A DNA stretch of 64,000 nucleotides, from the NCBI RefSeq assembly GCF_032062135.1, contig NC_092859.1, positions 84,757,067 to 84,821,066 of the forward strand, in the 5' to 3' direction. The stretch's first letter is position 1. Each line of letters begins with the position of its first letter. The notes below the pieces were generated by a model, which was not told the origin of the DNA, searched no databases, and worked only from the letters and a program-made list of their open reading frames with translations. Made by a program: the position numbers and the translations under genes. This stretch comes from Pyxicephalus adspersus (Eukaryota; Chordata; Amphibia; Anura; Pyxicephalidae). This document shows positions 24,517 to 37,000 of the stretch, piece after piece.

Positions 24517-24985
24517 TTAAGCTGCGTACACACGTCCAATTTTTATCGTTGGAAATGAACGACGAACGAACGACGAACGTCCGATTGGCCAAAAATCGTT
24601 TGTAAAAAAAGTAACCAACGACTCCGACGAATGAGGATAGTCGTTGGAAATGAACGACCGGACCAGCGGATCAGATTGGACGACGATCGTTGACCATCTA
24701 TCGTGAGTACGGTTGTTCAGTGATCGTGCATGTTCTGAGCATGCGCGATGAACGAACATTTGATCGATACAGGCTGTATTGTGTATGTGAGTGTATAAAT
24801 ATATATATATAAATATATATTCATATATACTGTGTGTATGTATACGTGTGTACAATATCTTTGAACGATCGTATCGTTATCTGTATGTACATGATCGGTG
24901 CTATACGATCGTTCGCAGATATCGTGCAGGATCGTTCGTCGTTCGTTTACAAACGATAATAATTGGAAGTGTGTACGTAGCTTTA
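24517..24985 (+). repeat. Foldback MITE family G, copy B
   Basis: 469 bp with the G ends (TTAAGCTGCGTACACACGTC and TTGGAAGTGTGTACGTAGCT). The middle differs from copies A and D. About 24770-24850 is a TA/TG-rich stretch (gtgtataaatatatatatat and similar) replacing the ordinary interior. Confidence 0.9.
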
Positions 24986-25601
24986 CTCTACACTGAAAGA
25001 TAGACAATGTTTAGATCACCAAATAAATACTATTAGTAAATACTATTCTATAAAACATCACAACCTTATACAGCATAACTAAAAACCTCAATACCAATCA
25101 TTAAACTGATTAAAAACTTTTCCCATTCTGTTTATGTCTGTGATTCTTGAAATTGTAAAAATCTTTGTTAAAAATATCTGTTCCTGCATCTAAAAGGATT
25201 TGACTATCCAAAACGTTAGCTAGCTTTCAGTATTGTGTGAGTTTTACGCTGACAAAAATATACCAGGTTTGGAATCTGGGATATGTAAAAATGTTCACTG
25301 CAAGAAGTAATGCCATGGTGCAAAATTACTTACTTAAACTAGCAAAAAGGTTTAAGCTAGAGTTGGCCTTAAGAGCAGAAACAGGTTAGAACCTCTGCTA
25401 AGTTAATATTGCCGCATTAGTCTTTGTTGGGGATAAAACCCTCAGTTTAAGCCTTGAGGACTACACAGAAAGTGAGGAGCAGCTTCTTAACAAAACTGAA
25501 CACTGTAATAAACTCCCTTCCACCAACAAAGGTTTTAAACCTTCCTCAATGGACTAAAGAAAAGTGATTTTAGTGCCATCTCCAGACTCCCTATAGAGAC
25601 T
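24986..25601. other. Intergenic
   Basis: AT-rich spacer between two G copies, with no recognised element. Confidence 0.55.
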
Positions 25602-25741
25602 AAAGGTGCGTACACACTTCCAATTTTTATCGTTCCAATCGAACGACGAACGATCGATCGGTGCTATACGATCGTTCGTAGATATCGTGCAGGATCGTTC
25701 GTTTTCCAACGATAATAATTGGAAGTGTGTACGTAGCTTTA
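25602..25741 (+). repeat. Foldback MITE family G, copy C (short deletion form)
   Basis: 140 bp with both G ends intact. The left 60 bp match copy D almost base for base, and the sequence then jumps to the right part (GATATCGTGCAGGATCGTTC). About 290 bp of interior are absent. Confidence 0.92.
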
Positions 25742-26459
25742 CCAAAGGCACAACATTTAGAAAATTTGTTAGTAATGCTGCCATTGCCACTTGGCCTTAC
25801 TGGCCACTTTTGGGATAGTCTACTATCAGTAAAAGATATGGATGTTGAGTGGTCTTGTGAAAGAAGTCATAAGGCTCCAAAATTTAGGAGATATCTTTTA
25901 TTTTAGTGTTTATCATATTGATTGGTGCACGCTATAACCAGATGTACCTTTAAACCAGAGAGCTTATTGCATCCAGTAGAACATTCTGGCATTATTTTTG
26001 TGTTTGTAATCATAAATAATAACAAAGAGGATGCACAAAAAAATGAGCATGTAAATAGAGCTAAATAAATAAACAAAACATTGCATTGTCCCTGAATAAA
26101 ACAAACTAAAATTTGCCCAGTATGGCCCAGTCTGGGATCATCTGTAGATCAATAAAATAACTTTTTCTAAAATCCCAGTCATGACAATCCATCCCTATTA
26201 GAGCTTTTCTTTCTTCAGTATACCATATTTATACAGCTTTTCAAATGTTTGTGTCTGCAATGTTGGTTGTCTAAAAATCTGGTTTATGTCCCACAATTAA
26301 TGGTTTAATTAAATACTTTACGAGGTATACACACATCATATATGACACCTCATATACTGTAGCGATGGCAGCATCTGTGGCATGTCAGCAATACGCCAAT
26401 GAGCACTTACAACTGTGCCAATAATAGTGAATAAACTTTAGACACACAAGTGTTCTGGA
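25742..26459. other. Intergenic
   Basis: No recognised element or gene. Confidence 0.5.
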
Positions 26460-26668
26460 TTAGGAAGGCACAGTGTCAGAGGCTTCTGGTGATGTAACTC
26501 CCTCACTGGTACATGAAAGTTTTTCATTTCCGGCATGCACAAGGGAAACTAGGATTGTGCAGCTCAGCTGGGTGGGGGTCAGATAGGTAAGAAAAGTTAT
26601 TACAGAAAGGGTCGTCACCTGTCCCTTTCTGCTATAACCACAGTTCATTGTGGAACTTTAGTTTAACT
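26460..26668 (+). repeat. Repeat family E2, copy
   Basis: The right half (TCACCTGTCCCTTTCTGC and GTGGAACTTTAGTTTAA) matches 59420-59484 and the reverse of 10620-10680. The left limit is uncertain. It abuts an E1 copy directly at its right end. Confidence 0.5.
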
Positions 26669-27130
26669 TTAAAGTGTACCAAAACTCAGAATTTTTAATT
26701 TACATAGAATGGTAGACAACCCTTTTATTTAAAGTAAAAATGTTGTTTGTTTGTGTTTTTTTTTATGTGCAGCACCTCGCCTAGGTGATCAAGAATGAAT
26801 GGGAACACAAAGCATCCTAGGATACCTACGTCACACATCCCAGAAGGCTCCTGGCTGCTCCTTTTGCACATGCCTGAGCATTTTAGACATGCGCAGAAGG
26901 AGCCCTTTCATCAATAGGAAAAAAGTTGCAGTGAGATCAGCAAGTTTTTTCCCAATCTATGTCACCTGATCTTGCGCCTGCGCAGTGCAAGATTGGGTGA
27001 GTAGGAAGAAGAACGTGGAAGAAGTGAGGAGAAGATGTCGGCACCTCCCATCGGATCGGCTGATCTGCAGGATTTAAGGTAAGTGTGATTTTATTGTTTT
27101 GGGTTAGTTATGGGTTTACTTGTGCTTTAA
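26669..27130 (+). repeat. Dispersed repeat family E1, copy 2 (MITE-like)
   Basis: 462 bp starting TTAAAGTGTACC and ending GTGCTTTAA. It is collinear with 975-1419. It retains the AAG|GTAAGT sequence (27076-27084) and TTTTTTCCCAATCTATGTCA. It is non-coding. Confidence 0.75.
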
Positions 27131-27365
27131 GGCATAAAGGCAGTTAGAGACATATTTGGTGGCCATATATAAAGGATGAAAGGTGATTTTCTAAAGAGAT
27201 ATAGGATGTTCACTCAGCAAAATAAATCATCTCCTTGCATGAGATCATTCAGGTAGTTTATTGAATGAGCATAGTCTGTTCTGTCCTTAACTATTCTATC
27301 ATGTGCAAGCAAAAAAATCATTATTTTAGATTGGATTGGATATTCTTTGCAACATGAACTATCAC

Positions 27366-27795
27366 TAAAGGTGCGTACACACTTCCAATTTTTATCGTTC
27401 CAATCGAACGACGAACGATCGATTGGGCAAAAAATAGTTCGTAAAAAAGTAACCAACGACGCCGACGAACGAGGAAAATTGTTGGAAACGAACGACCGGA
27501 CCGGCGGATCGGATTGGGCGACGATCGTTGGACATCGTTCGTGTGTACGGTCGTTCGTTGATCGTCCATGTTCAGAGCATGCGTGATGAACGAACGTCCG
27601 TTCACTTTCCTGTCGTGCACATAGTTCCTCTATCGCTTAAACGATCGTATCTATTGTGTGTACAATATCTACGAACGATCGTGTCGTTACCTCTATGTGC
27701 AGGATCGGTGCTATACTATCGTTCATATATATCGTGCAGGAACGTTCGTCGTTCGTTTTCCGACGATAATAATTGGAAGTGTGTACGTAGCTTTA
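27366..27795 (+). repeat. Foldback MITE family G, copy D
   Basis: 430 bp, full length, with ends TAAAGGTGCGTACACACTTC and TTGGAAGTGTGTACGTAGCT. It shares the variant left end (GGTGCG, CGTTCCAATCGAACGACG) with copy C, so C and D are closer to each other than to A or B. Confidence 0.92.
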
Positions 27796-29705
27796 GTTAA
27801 GTGAACTATTCCTTGCAAGATGATACATTAAATGGTAAGTAAACAGCTTACATCCCTTTAATAAATGAACCCTAGATATGTCAAAGTGCTTTTTATTAAA
27901 AAAAAAATCAAACAAACAAAAAAACTAGTATATTACAGTGAGTGGGAATTGTACTTTAACAAGAGCAAAACAATTTTATTTTTGTTGGACAGGAATTTAT
28001 ATTTGTAAATTATTTATTAAAGATGTCCAGTTATTTGCAAACTGTATTTAGTTCTATTGTATCTCATTATTATTTTATTTCCAGGAAACATAAGATAATT
28101 GTGCTTTAAAAATCTGTTAAATGCTTAGAAAGCAGTTAATATAATTTCACGCTCTTCCTAATCATTTCACTGTTTTCCTGTGATCTCAGAAAAACAGTTT
28201 TAGTATCTCTGACAAGGTCTTCAGTGTGATAAAAACCCACAATGACCTTTTAGCATTTCATTTTTTCTTTCCTAATGTGTTATGTACTCATATGGTTTAG
28301 ATTTCTGATTCTCATGAATCATTACTTTTTGATAGAAGCACCATGCTATAGAAAATCTCTGCAATTTTTTGCTGTTTTAAATCAAATGCTATGCAGGGAA
28401 TTAGTCTAGTCTGGCTTGGATTGCTGAGAAAAAAAGAGAACCCCCAGTCAGCTGACAAAACCAACCTGGAACCTACTAATACTGTCCAGGAAAGTCTGGC
28501 ATCCAGTACCATGTGTCCATGTGAAATATGGACATCACAGAAACCACAGCAAAGATACATTAAACAAGGGTAATTGAGTGATAATGGTATAGTGATAGTA
28601 AGGTTCAGTAGTTTTCACAAACTTTAGGATAAGCTAGAGGTGCATTTCAATTAAACTAAAATGTGTACACCCAGGAAGCATGGATAAGCGTAAAGACAAT
28701 AGGAAGCAGAGATGGCCATGTGTTTAGTACACCACAATACATGGCAACACACCACTTTGCATTGGGGTGAGCTGCATCAGAAAAAATGCTGCAAAATCTG
28801 TTTGTTTGCTCATTCTGTTGTGTTGACAGCCTATCTATTTAAATGGTCTGCTAACACATGTTAAAGCATGTGTGTCAATGCAGTGAACTAAAACAGCTAG
28901 GTGTGAATAGACTCGTAGATCTGAATAATTGTAAAGAAATGTATTAATATCTGAGTGTATCTACTTTTTGTGGGAAAGGAAAGCCATTTCTTTCTTCACT
29001 AAATGTTCAACTGATTGGCCCCTACTCCCTAGCTGCCTATTCAATGGACCCTTCACTACTAAATGGACCCTGTAAATGCGATTTAAAGGCTTCTTTAATA
29101 AATTCATTGTTACAAGGTAAAACACAATAAAGTTACAATGTATTTTGTTTAGTGTTTGTACTCAGATCAAAGTCTTTACAGGTATGTGAGGGGCTTGGAA
29201 ATAATCCAATATGGTCTATGTGTGGAAACAGCAAATTGCCACATGTACAGTATACGAGACATATCTACATATATCTTGTATATCTACATCTTCTTTAAAG
29301 ATGGACTACTCAGATTTTATCTAGTTCAAATACCAGTGCTCATCCAGTGAATAGTCCTTTCTAGTGAGAGGAGAATAAATGAGCGCTGTATAGACAGTGC
29401 TGTTCTCTGGTGAGAAAAGCAGGTAGGACAAGTTTGGAGGCTCCCAATGCATTCTCCTGAATAGTAAAATAAAATGATAGTAAAAGTCTTTACCTGCTAG
29501 TTGTTTATTGATCTGGATTGCTAAACAATGTTGTATAATCATTTTATAAAACCCTTACCCAACTTTAATCACAATCACAAATGAGCATATCGGACAATGA
29601 AAATCTAGCATCTGTTAAAGGATTTACCTTTAAGAGAGGTTTAAGAGTAAAGAACATTCAGGCTAAGCTATTTTAAAATCAATAACGAGTAAAGGAAATC
29701 TGGAA
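27796..29705. other. Intergenic
   Basis: No gene. The 28640-28920 part (thymine- and TGT-rich, ending gctaggtgtgaatagactcg) may be a diverged dispersed repeat, but I see no second copy in the window. Confidence 0.5.
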
Positions 29706-29981
29706 TAAAGCTATGTACACATGTCAGATGATTGTTTACCAAGACAAACGATTGTGCTTATCTCCAACTAGAACCTAGCATGTGTACAGCAGTCCCCTGA
29801 TGTCCTTTATCAACCCACATTGTACTTTACCACAGTGGAGAGCACAGCAGGATTGTCCTCCTCACCTTCCTTGGCCATAAAACAGAATAACGTTGTCTAT
29901 ACAGTGTTAGTGCATTCTCCTGTCATTGGAAACAATCATGAAAGATTGTTTTATTCGACAGAATTCTGACATCTGTACAGG
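29706..29981 (+). repeat. MITE related to family G
   Basis: Starts TAAAGCTATGTACACATGTC and ends with a decayed inverted match (CTGACATCTGTACAG). The ends resemble family G (TAAAGCT, GTACACA), but the interior is different and lacks the cgatcgttcg motifs. Confidence 0.6.
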
Positions 29982-32405
29982 ACATCACTTGCTCACTCTT
30001 TACCTGTTTTAGCTGCTGCAGGGCTAAGCTGTCTAAAAAAAATAAATAAATGTGGTGATATTTTTCATCATCCTTGGATGTGGTGGTTAATTTTTAAAGT
30101 TAGTCAACGATATCTGCAGCATTTTAGTTTCTTGGTAAACACAGATGTATACAGTAACGCGTTTTACACTTTTGTGCAGATTGAATTTTTCTAATGCTCA
30201 CTAACAGTATATAAAGTGGCATATATGCAAGAATTTGCTTCAGTTTTGCACTAATACAATACTGTGAATTGAAGATAACAGCCTATATATCCCATATGTG
30301 CTGAAGCAGTTAAATGTCATAGTTGCCAATTCAAATAGTGTGGCTCTATCTGAGAAAGGCAGCTGGGACTAGCCAGCCAGCAGCAATGTGGTTAACATCA
30401 TCTACTGCCACATGATTTCCCAGACTGCACGGAAAGTGTTTTAAAGCAGGTTTTGGAAAGGAAGGATGAGCAAATCTATAGGAAATAGGGATGCTCTGCA
30501 CTTCCTTACATCTGACATTTAACCTAGGCAAAAGTGCTATATTTATTTTTCTGTCAACACTGAGTTTATTGCTGCTTATGTTCCTATTCCTGCATTTCCT
30601 GGGTTTTGCAATAGCTGAAAAGTAATAATGCACATCTGAACATCTGCAGCCTTCAATATGGAAAATACATTTTATAACATAAAGCTCTGTAGTGTATTGC
30701 GCTATATATATTGCATATGACAGAACCATACATATACATTTGGGTGTATATGGTAAATAATAATACTCATAAAATACTGAGCCAATTGTTTACAGCTTTA
30801 TATAATCCTAACAGAAGTGTATTTTGATGAACCCATGAAACAATGAAATAAAAAAACCCCATGTTCTCATAAAATAATAATAATAATCTTAGTAATCTTA
30901 ATAAGTCTCAGTGGCACTTTGTAGTTGGAAAATTGCTATGTCCCCAATACCTGGATCAGTAGTACACCATACCTACAAAATGTATGTCTTTTATCCATGG
31001 CTCAGCTGCACACATGATTTGTCTATCATTCCTGGCTGAGTAGTATACAGTACCTGGAACAGTTCTATACCCGTCATGCCTGCTCAGAACAGTGGACCTA
31101 TAATACTTGCTAGGTATTATACCTAAATACCACTGCTTCCTAAAGTACATGAACCTGTGCATCCAAAAAGTGTATGAAACCCCAGTATCCAACAAAATGT
31201 ATTTACCCTGTGCATCCAAAATGAGTGAAATGAGTTACTGTTTCATGCACATTTGTGTATGAGGTTTTCTATACAGGGTATTAATTTACTACCGCTTCTT
31301 GATGTTGATGATATAGCTATCACACTGTGCAATGCTAATCACTGTGTCAGCACACATGGTAAAAGTCCCCAGCATTTATAATAAACTGCACATATGAATG
31401 TCATTATAAATATGTCTTATAAGTATGCTGACAAATGGTAATGTGTACAGTATCTGTGCCTATTATTGCCAAAAAAACACACTGTAAACACATTGGTATG
31501 CAAACTTTGTGTTTCTGCTATTTGTTAAATTTTATCAGCTAAAAGCAGAAAAGGGATATGCTGTTGAATACATAATAATATTAACAATTCCCTTAACATT
31601 CAAGAAACAAACAAAATAAAAAATATGTTGTTAGATCATCATTACACCTGTAATAAACTGTGAAAAGTGAGAATGGGTTCTCAAGATTAGTAGCATAAAA
31701 TCTTACCTATTATCATAGACTCCTGGAAACTAACTTCTGGGATAATAGTGGCATGATAAATATGCTGAACTAAAATGAATACACTTCTGATAAATTGACT
31801 ATACATTTTCTACCTATGGTGATCTACTTTTACATACTGTAGTTTTATCACACTACAAAGGTATTCCACCTCTTCTACATCAATAGAATTAAACAGGAAA
31901 AATATCACACCCAACATTCCTAATAAGTTCACAGTGACACATATACTGCTAATTGCAATCTTTTACACTTTTATTAGTCAAGTCATTTGCAATCTTTAGC
32001 ACTGGTAACTAAAGTCATATAAAAATGTACATACCATAGCGAGTGTTGATTTTTTTAAACTGTATTTAACATTGTCTTTTCTACTGCCATTAGCTTTATT
32101 AGTTGGAGTTGTGATACATGATGGGTTACAAAATGTACAGTGGCAAGTGAGGGTTTTAATATTCGTCATATTTAGTAACTTAGGCAATATTCCCTGATTT
32201 GTTTTGTGGGCTTTCATATTGTACCGGTTTCAGAGACTGATCCATTGTTCAGGTAAAAGTATTGTGGTATAACTGCATTTTGGTCATCCAATTTTCAAGG
32301 AATCAATAATTTTGTTTCCTGTGATATTGTTTAGGTCAAAACAGAAAGATTAGTTCAAAAAGGCATGATCAGACCAAGTAATGGATTCAATATCTGAGGA
32401 GCTAG
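29982..32405. other. Intergenic
   Basis: No gene or recurring family. CCTGTGCATCCAAAA occurs twice about 55 bp apart (31154 and 31209), suggesting a degenerate local duplication. Confidence 0.5.
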
Positions 32406-32809
32406 TACAGGTAGTCACCGGTCTACATACGAGATAGGGACTATAGGTTAATTCTTAAATTGAATTTGTATGTAAGTCGGAACTGGTACATTTTATATTT
32501 TTGGTATTTTAATAAATGCAATTAGGAAAGGTGGTTGTCTAAAATCTCTCAAAAATCCTCACTGTGAGTTATTTACAAACAAAGCAAAAAAACAAAAACA
32601 TTTTTATAGAGCTTTGCTTTGATATGCAAAATGAAACAACTGCAGAGTTTGTCTTAGTCATTAAAAAGTTACAAGAGCTTGCAAGTCATGCAAGTCATGC
32701 AAACCACTCCCTCCAAGCCTCTGTCCTGCACACGAGGGAGCAGGGAAGCCCCGTTCGTATCTAGGAGTCATCCGTATGTCAGATGTTCTTAACCCGGGGA
32801 ATACTTGTA
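32406..32809. mobile_element. TcMar-like non-autonomous element
   Basis: 404 bp with inverted ends TACAGGTAGTCACCGG and CCGGGGAATACTTGTA. If the flanking TA is the target duplication, the element begins CAGGTAGTC. The interior has GTATGTAAGTCGGAACTGG and a short direct repeat GCAAGTCAT x2. There is no intact frame. Confidence 0.65.
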
Positions 32810-33189
32810 TTCCATAAAATGGAACCATTTATGAGGAATCCACCAACTCTAGTGGGATTTTTATGGTGGTGTGGTGCTTTATAGTAAGATATTATGTTGC
32901 CCAAGATTCAGATGCTGACTATTGCTTCAAGAGGAAGATGAAAATGTGTTTGGGGGAGGTTTGCTGTTTGGATAAAACTTGTTAATAGTTGAGGAAAGAA
33001 GTCTATTTTAAAGAAGGTATTAAAGTAGTAATGACTAGTAGTGTTGTCCACAATTTCCACATGTGAAAAGGTTGAGAGGCAGGCAGTGTAAAAGTAGTAA
33101 CAAGCTGTTTACCTGCACAGGTGCTTTAAAAATGATAGAAAATTAGGCATGAGCAAACTTGGTTTTATGGGAATCAGTCATACCCAGGA
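32810..33189. other. Intergenic
   Basis: No recognised element. Confidence 0.5.
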
Positions 33190-33500
33190 ATGGAGTTGTC
33201 ACAGATCCCTGCAGGGCCAGGGAATCTGAGCCCTTGTCTGTGTCATCTGCTGCCAGCAGCAGAAGCTCTCTTAGCTGTTAGTCAGCAGTTCTGCCCCTTT
33301 ACCCCAGAGGACCAGAATATTGCCTGGAGATGGAGCAGAAGTGCTCCATCTCCTGGCAGTAGTTTGAACACCACCTGCACTCCTTTTGCTGGTGGGTCCA
33401 TAATCACATTAAGGGGTACCATAAATTGGGACGCTTTTAGGCAGGATAATTGTCTCGAATCCCAATCAACACAGAGGGTCCACTACTTAAGAAAAACCCC
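33190..33500. repeat. GC-richer, palindrome-rich patch (probable dispersed repeat)
   Basis: Clearly less AT-rich than its flanks. It contains CCCTGCAGGG, CTGCTGCCAGCAGCAG and a strong hairpin at 33321-33358. A 106-codon frame (33190-33510) has no domain I recognise and overlaps the palindromes, so I do not call it a gene. There is no second copy in the window. Confidence 0.4.
33321..33358. other. Hairpin, 17-bp arms with one mismatch
   Basis: TGCCTGGAGATGGAGCA and TGCTCCATCTCCTGGCA pair at 16 of 17 positions around a GAAG loop. The stem does not extend further, so it is too short for a typical microRNA precursor. Confidence 0.9.
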
Positions 33501-33841
33501 ACCAGTATGACATACTGGAGTCCATTAGGGTGGCTAGAAGTGGCTAAAGTTGTCTGTGATGTTGTAGTGTCAACCCAAAAAGGTATAGTTGAATGAATGT
33601 TCTATCAAATTCTAGCTTTTGCATGTTGCTTGTGTTGATATCTTTTTTAAATGAATACTGAAGATCCCGAAGGTTAATAGGGGGGACCTTAAAGGTGGGG
33701 AGGTCTATGCATGCAATCAAGTTTAATTTGATGAGCTGAAGGTATACCAAGGATTTTAACAACAGTTATGGTCTTCAGCATCTGGAAACCTTGGATTGTA
33801 ATATTTTTTTCTGTCTTCTACTATAAAATTCTTCCAATTGG

Positions 33842-34010
33842 TCAGATTTAATAAAGCTCTCCAAGATTTCAGAAGATAAACTACCATGGGAAAACCTAGG
33901 TGATCAAGCAAACCTGGAATGGATTTCTGAAAAATACTTTGCTTTTAGTTGGAAAATGTTTTCAATCCTGGACCACATCCATGCCAGGTTTGCTGGATCA
34001 CACATGTTCT
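33842..34010 (+). repeat. Foldback repeat family F, copy 3 (diverged)
   Basis: Contains TTTAATAAAGCTCTCCAAG, CAAACCTGGAATGGATTTC, TCAATCCTGGACCACATCC and GCCAGGTTTGCTGGATCAC. The right arm is truncated. Confidence 0.8.
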
Positions 34011-37000
34011 AATGGTGGCACTATGAGTTTGGGAGTGGAATCTATGAACTTCCTATTTCATGAATATAAGTTCATCTTCTGCAATTTTCTACAATATCTA
34101 AATTACTGAAAATGTGCACATAAAACTATAATTTCCTTGTGATCTGTATCACCAATTTCTTCAAAAGTTGATATATACTCCCCCTGCCTTTCCCCATCCT
34201 TATCCCTCTTGCCCACCCCTACACCCAACTAACCCTATTGTATCTGCCCTGTCCTCCTCTTTTATCTCTTTCTGACCTTTGTAGTTACTGGTCATTTCTC
34301 CTCAATACCTGCATCACTGAGTCTGGACATAATCTATTATCCAATAGGCTATCACAGGGTTTTAACAAGGCTATCACAGGAAATTTTGACAATTTTCAAC
34401 AACATTCTCATGTATGCCTTTAGGCTGTAATGTTTATGTTGTGAGATAAGCTCTTATCATTGAAACCTGAAACTTTGGATGCTACAACTAGAGATAACCA
34501 CAGAACACAAAATTATTTTTATTATTATTTTAAATAAATTTTTCAGTCCAGCAATGTTCACAAATGAGATCCCGCAAAGATCTATCCAGCGCCAGCTGCT
34601 CCTCATTGCACAGTGATCGAAGCTCAATGCACTGCATTGTTGCATTGTTTACATGCAGTCAGCCAGTCCAACCACCAGATGATGGCAGCTCTAGGCTTTG
34701 CATTTTGCAGGTCACTGCAAGATATTTATCACCTTCCCATCAAAGACCACCTAAACATATCAGTGATTGACTGCAGAGGTGAAATATTAATAGCCAAATA
34801 ATAGTTACCACCCACACGGAAATAGTCCTTCCCACATTCCAAAAACATACTGGTAAGTTAATTGTCTTCCCCTAAGTTGACCCGAAAATATCATAAAAAC
34901 CATGGTAGGTTGTGAGCTCCTTTTAGAGACAGTTGCTTCCACCTAATAAATCACAAATAAATATACAAGGTATCATCACAAAAGTTGTGCATTGTGTTCA
35001 ATAAGGAAGTCCACTCATAGATTTACATTCTTAGAAGCAGCAGTAAAGAAATTATATTTCGAAGCAGAAAGAACAGCTTCTGTGTAAAATAAGTAAATAT
35101 AGCTGACCCATATACATATACTATTACAATGTACAATAATAACATTATTTACATGAAACCAATATACCTTTAAAAAGAAAAAGCCTTGAGAAAAATTTAT
35201 ATTCCCTTATACTGTAAGTCACCTGCTTTGGACTAAGACCTCTTTTTTAAAAAAAGACTAATGCTTCACCCTGGTCATGGTTCTTCTCACGCATTATTCC
35301 CAAGAGAGAATTGTTTGGACTTATATTATACAGCTATCATCCTATTCATAGGTAGTCTTTGCAACAAGACACACAATGTGTGCAGGTGCAAATATAAAGC
35401 TGACACAGATGAGTTTAGTGGCTGAGCTGAGAAATTTAATTGGAAGGCAAATATTTTAATATTGTTGGCCAGAGATTATATCCATCTCCGTGAAATGATA
35501 AATGCTTTTATTTAAAAATGTAATTATTCCTATTCTGTAATATTGTAAAGAAAAACTTGAAAAACGTATGAGCTTTTGCTTTTACAAGCTTGCCAGACCA
35601 AATTGACTGTTTTCAGTCTATGTTAAATGTACGGAAACAGGAAATTTCCTTTGTTACTGCAAAGGAGAGACATGCATCTTGAAAATATTTTGCTGATCCA
35701 TTTATATCTCATACAGTTGTTCACTCTATTATGAAAGTGATAGCAGAAGTTTTTGGCTCCTTTCTATTGTCTGATAATAAATGAAAACTTTTTATTTTAG
35801 GCGATAACTGTTGATAGATTTTGGAGAGGAGACATCCCAATATTATTTCAGTTAATATCACACAGCACATCCAAACATCCCTGCTAAAGCTATAACAGAA
35901 CATCTCCTTTCAAATGAAGTAATGTACTTAGCAACTTAGAGACTTGTCTGGATGAGTATTTTCTTTTGTTTAAAGCCCTTCTAAACTGTTGTAGCAATTT
36001 AAAAAAAAAATATGTTCCTAGTGAAGAGTTTTTTGTGGCCAACAGAAAACATACAAAAAAAGTGTAATATATCAACAACCTGAAAAAAAAATAAAAACAA
36101 GAAACTAAAGATTTAAAAAAATCCTTTATATTAACTATCCAAAAAGATCAATTAATTTATAGTATGTTTCGGTAGTTATTTTTTTTTTCAGTACAGGAGA
36201 GCCTCTGCACCTGTGCAAGACTGGAGGCTGGGGTTCATCTTTAAAGGATAGCAGTATCTTGCAATCAAGTAAAATTGTACGGTTACTGAAAATATTTTAA
36301 AGCATAGTGTACTGACAACTGTAACATAAGAATCAGCATGGATAAAGACATTTCTTAAGACTAGGCATAAGTGAAAAATGTCAATTTTTTAAATCAATAC
36401 AAATGTTTAGAGTTTATCGTAAAAATGTTGAATTTTTCTATTTTAAAGACGAATTGTATTGACATTTTGGTCATTGACTATTTAAAATAACCATGAACAT
36501 AGTAATGTTATCAAATTGCTGGGGATGTCCTAATTAATATCAAAAGAGTAGAGAAGTGTAAACATTTCAACCACCTTAGTTTAGTTTTTTTCACAGTCAA
36601 AATTTAAAAAGTTTCATGTCATAGTAAAAATTTGACTTCAGGAAATTTGGATTTTTGCAAGTTAATTGCAAAGCCCCTGGACATAGTATTGCCACCAGAA
36701 GAGTGAACCAAATTAATGTAAAATAAAGCCAAATATGTTCAAAAACATCTTAAAAGCTTGTGTGTAGTATTCCCTAGATATTTATGCCCTTAAAATATGA
36801 AAATGCAGTGAGGAAGTATGGAATGCAGTATGGAAAATCAAGCCAAGGCCAACAATCTATTCAACATTAAATGTTGCCTTCGAACATTACTGTTTATAGC
36901 TGGATACATTTAAAATCCACTTCATATTATGTTACTGTTTTGTTTACTAAATGATGTTGAAATCAATTTTACCATATAACTTTTATTAGCACTTTATGTT

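Noticed and set aside
24251..24855. Open frames with YIYIYI or long Y/I runs
   Set aside because: Direct translation of the (TA)n microsatellite and the TA-rich core of G copy B.
17743..27795. Repeated GATCGTTCG motifs considered as a CRISPR array
   Set aside because: The motifs are irregularly spaced, inverted relative to each other and confined to MITE copies in a vertebrate genome; there are no regular repeats and spacers.
33190..33510. 106-codon open frame on the plus strand as a gene
   Set aside because: It overlaps a palindrome-rich patch, has no recognisable domain and no splice or poly(A) context; it is better explained as repeat DNA.
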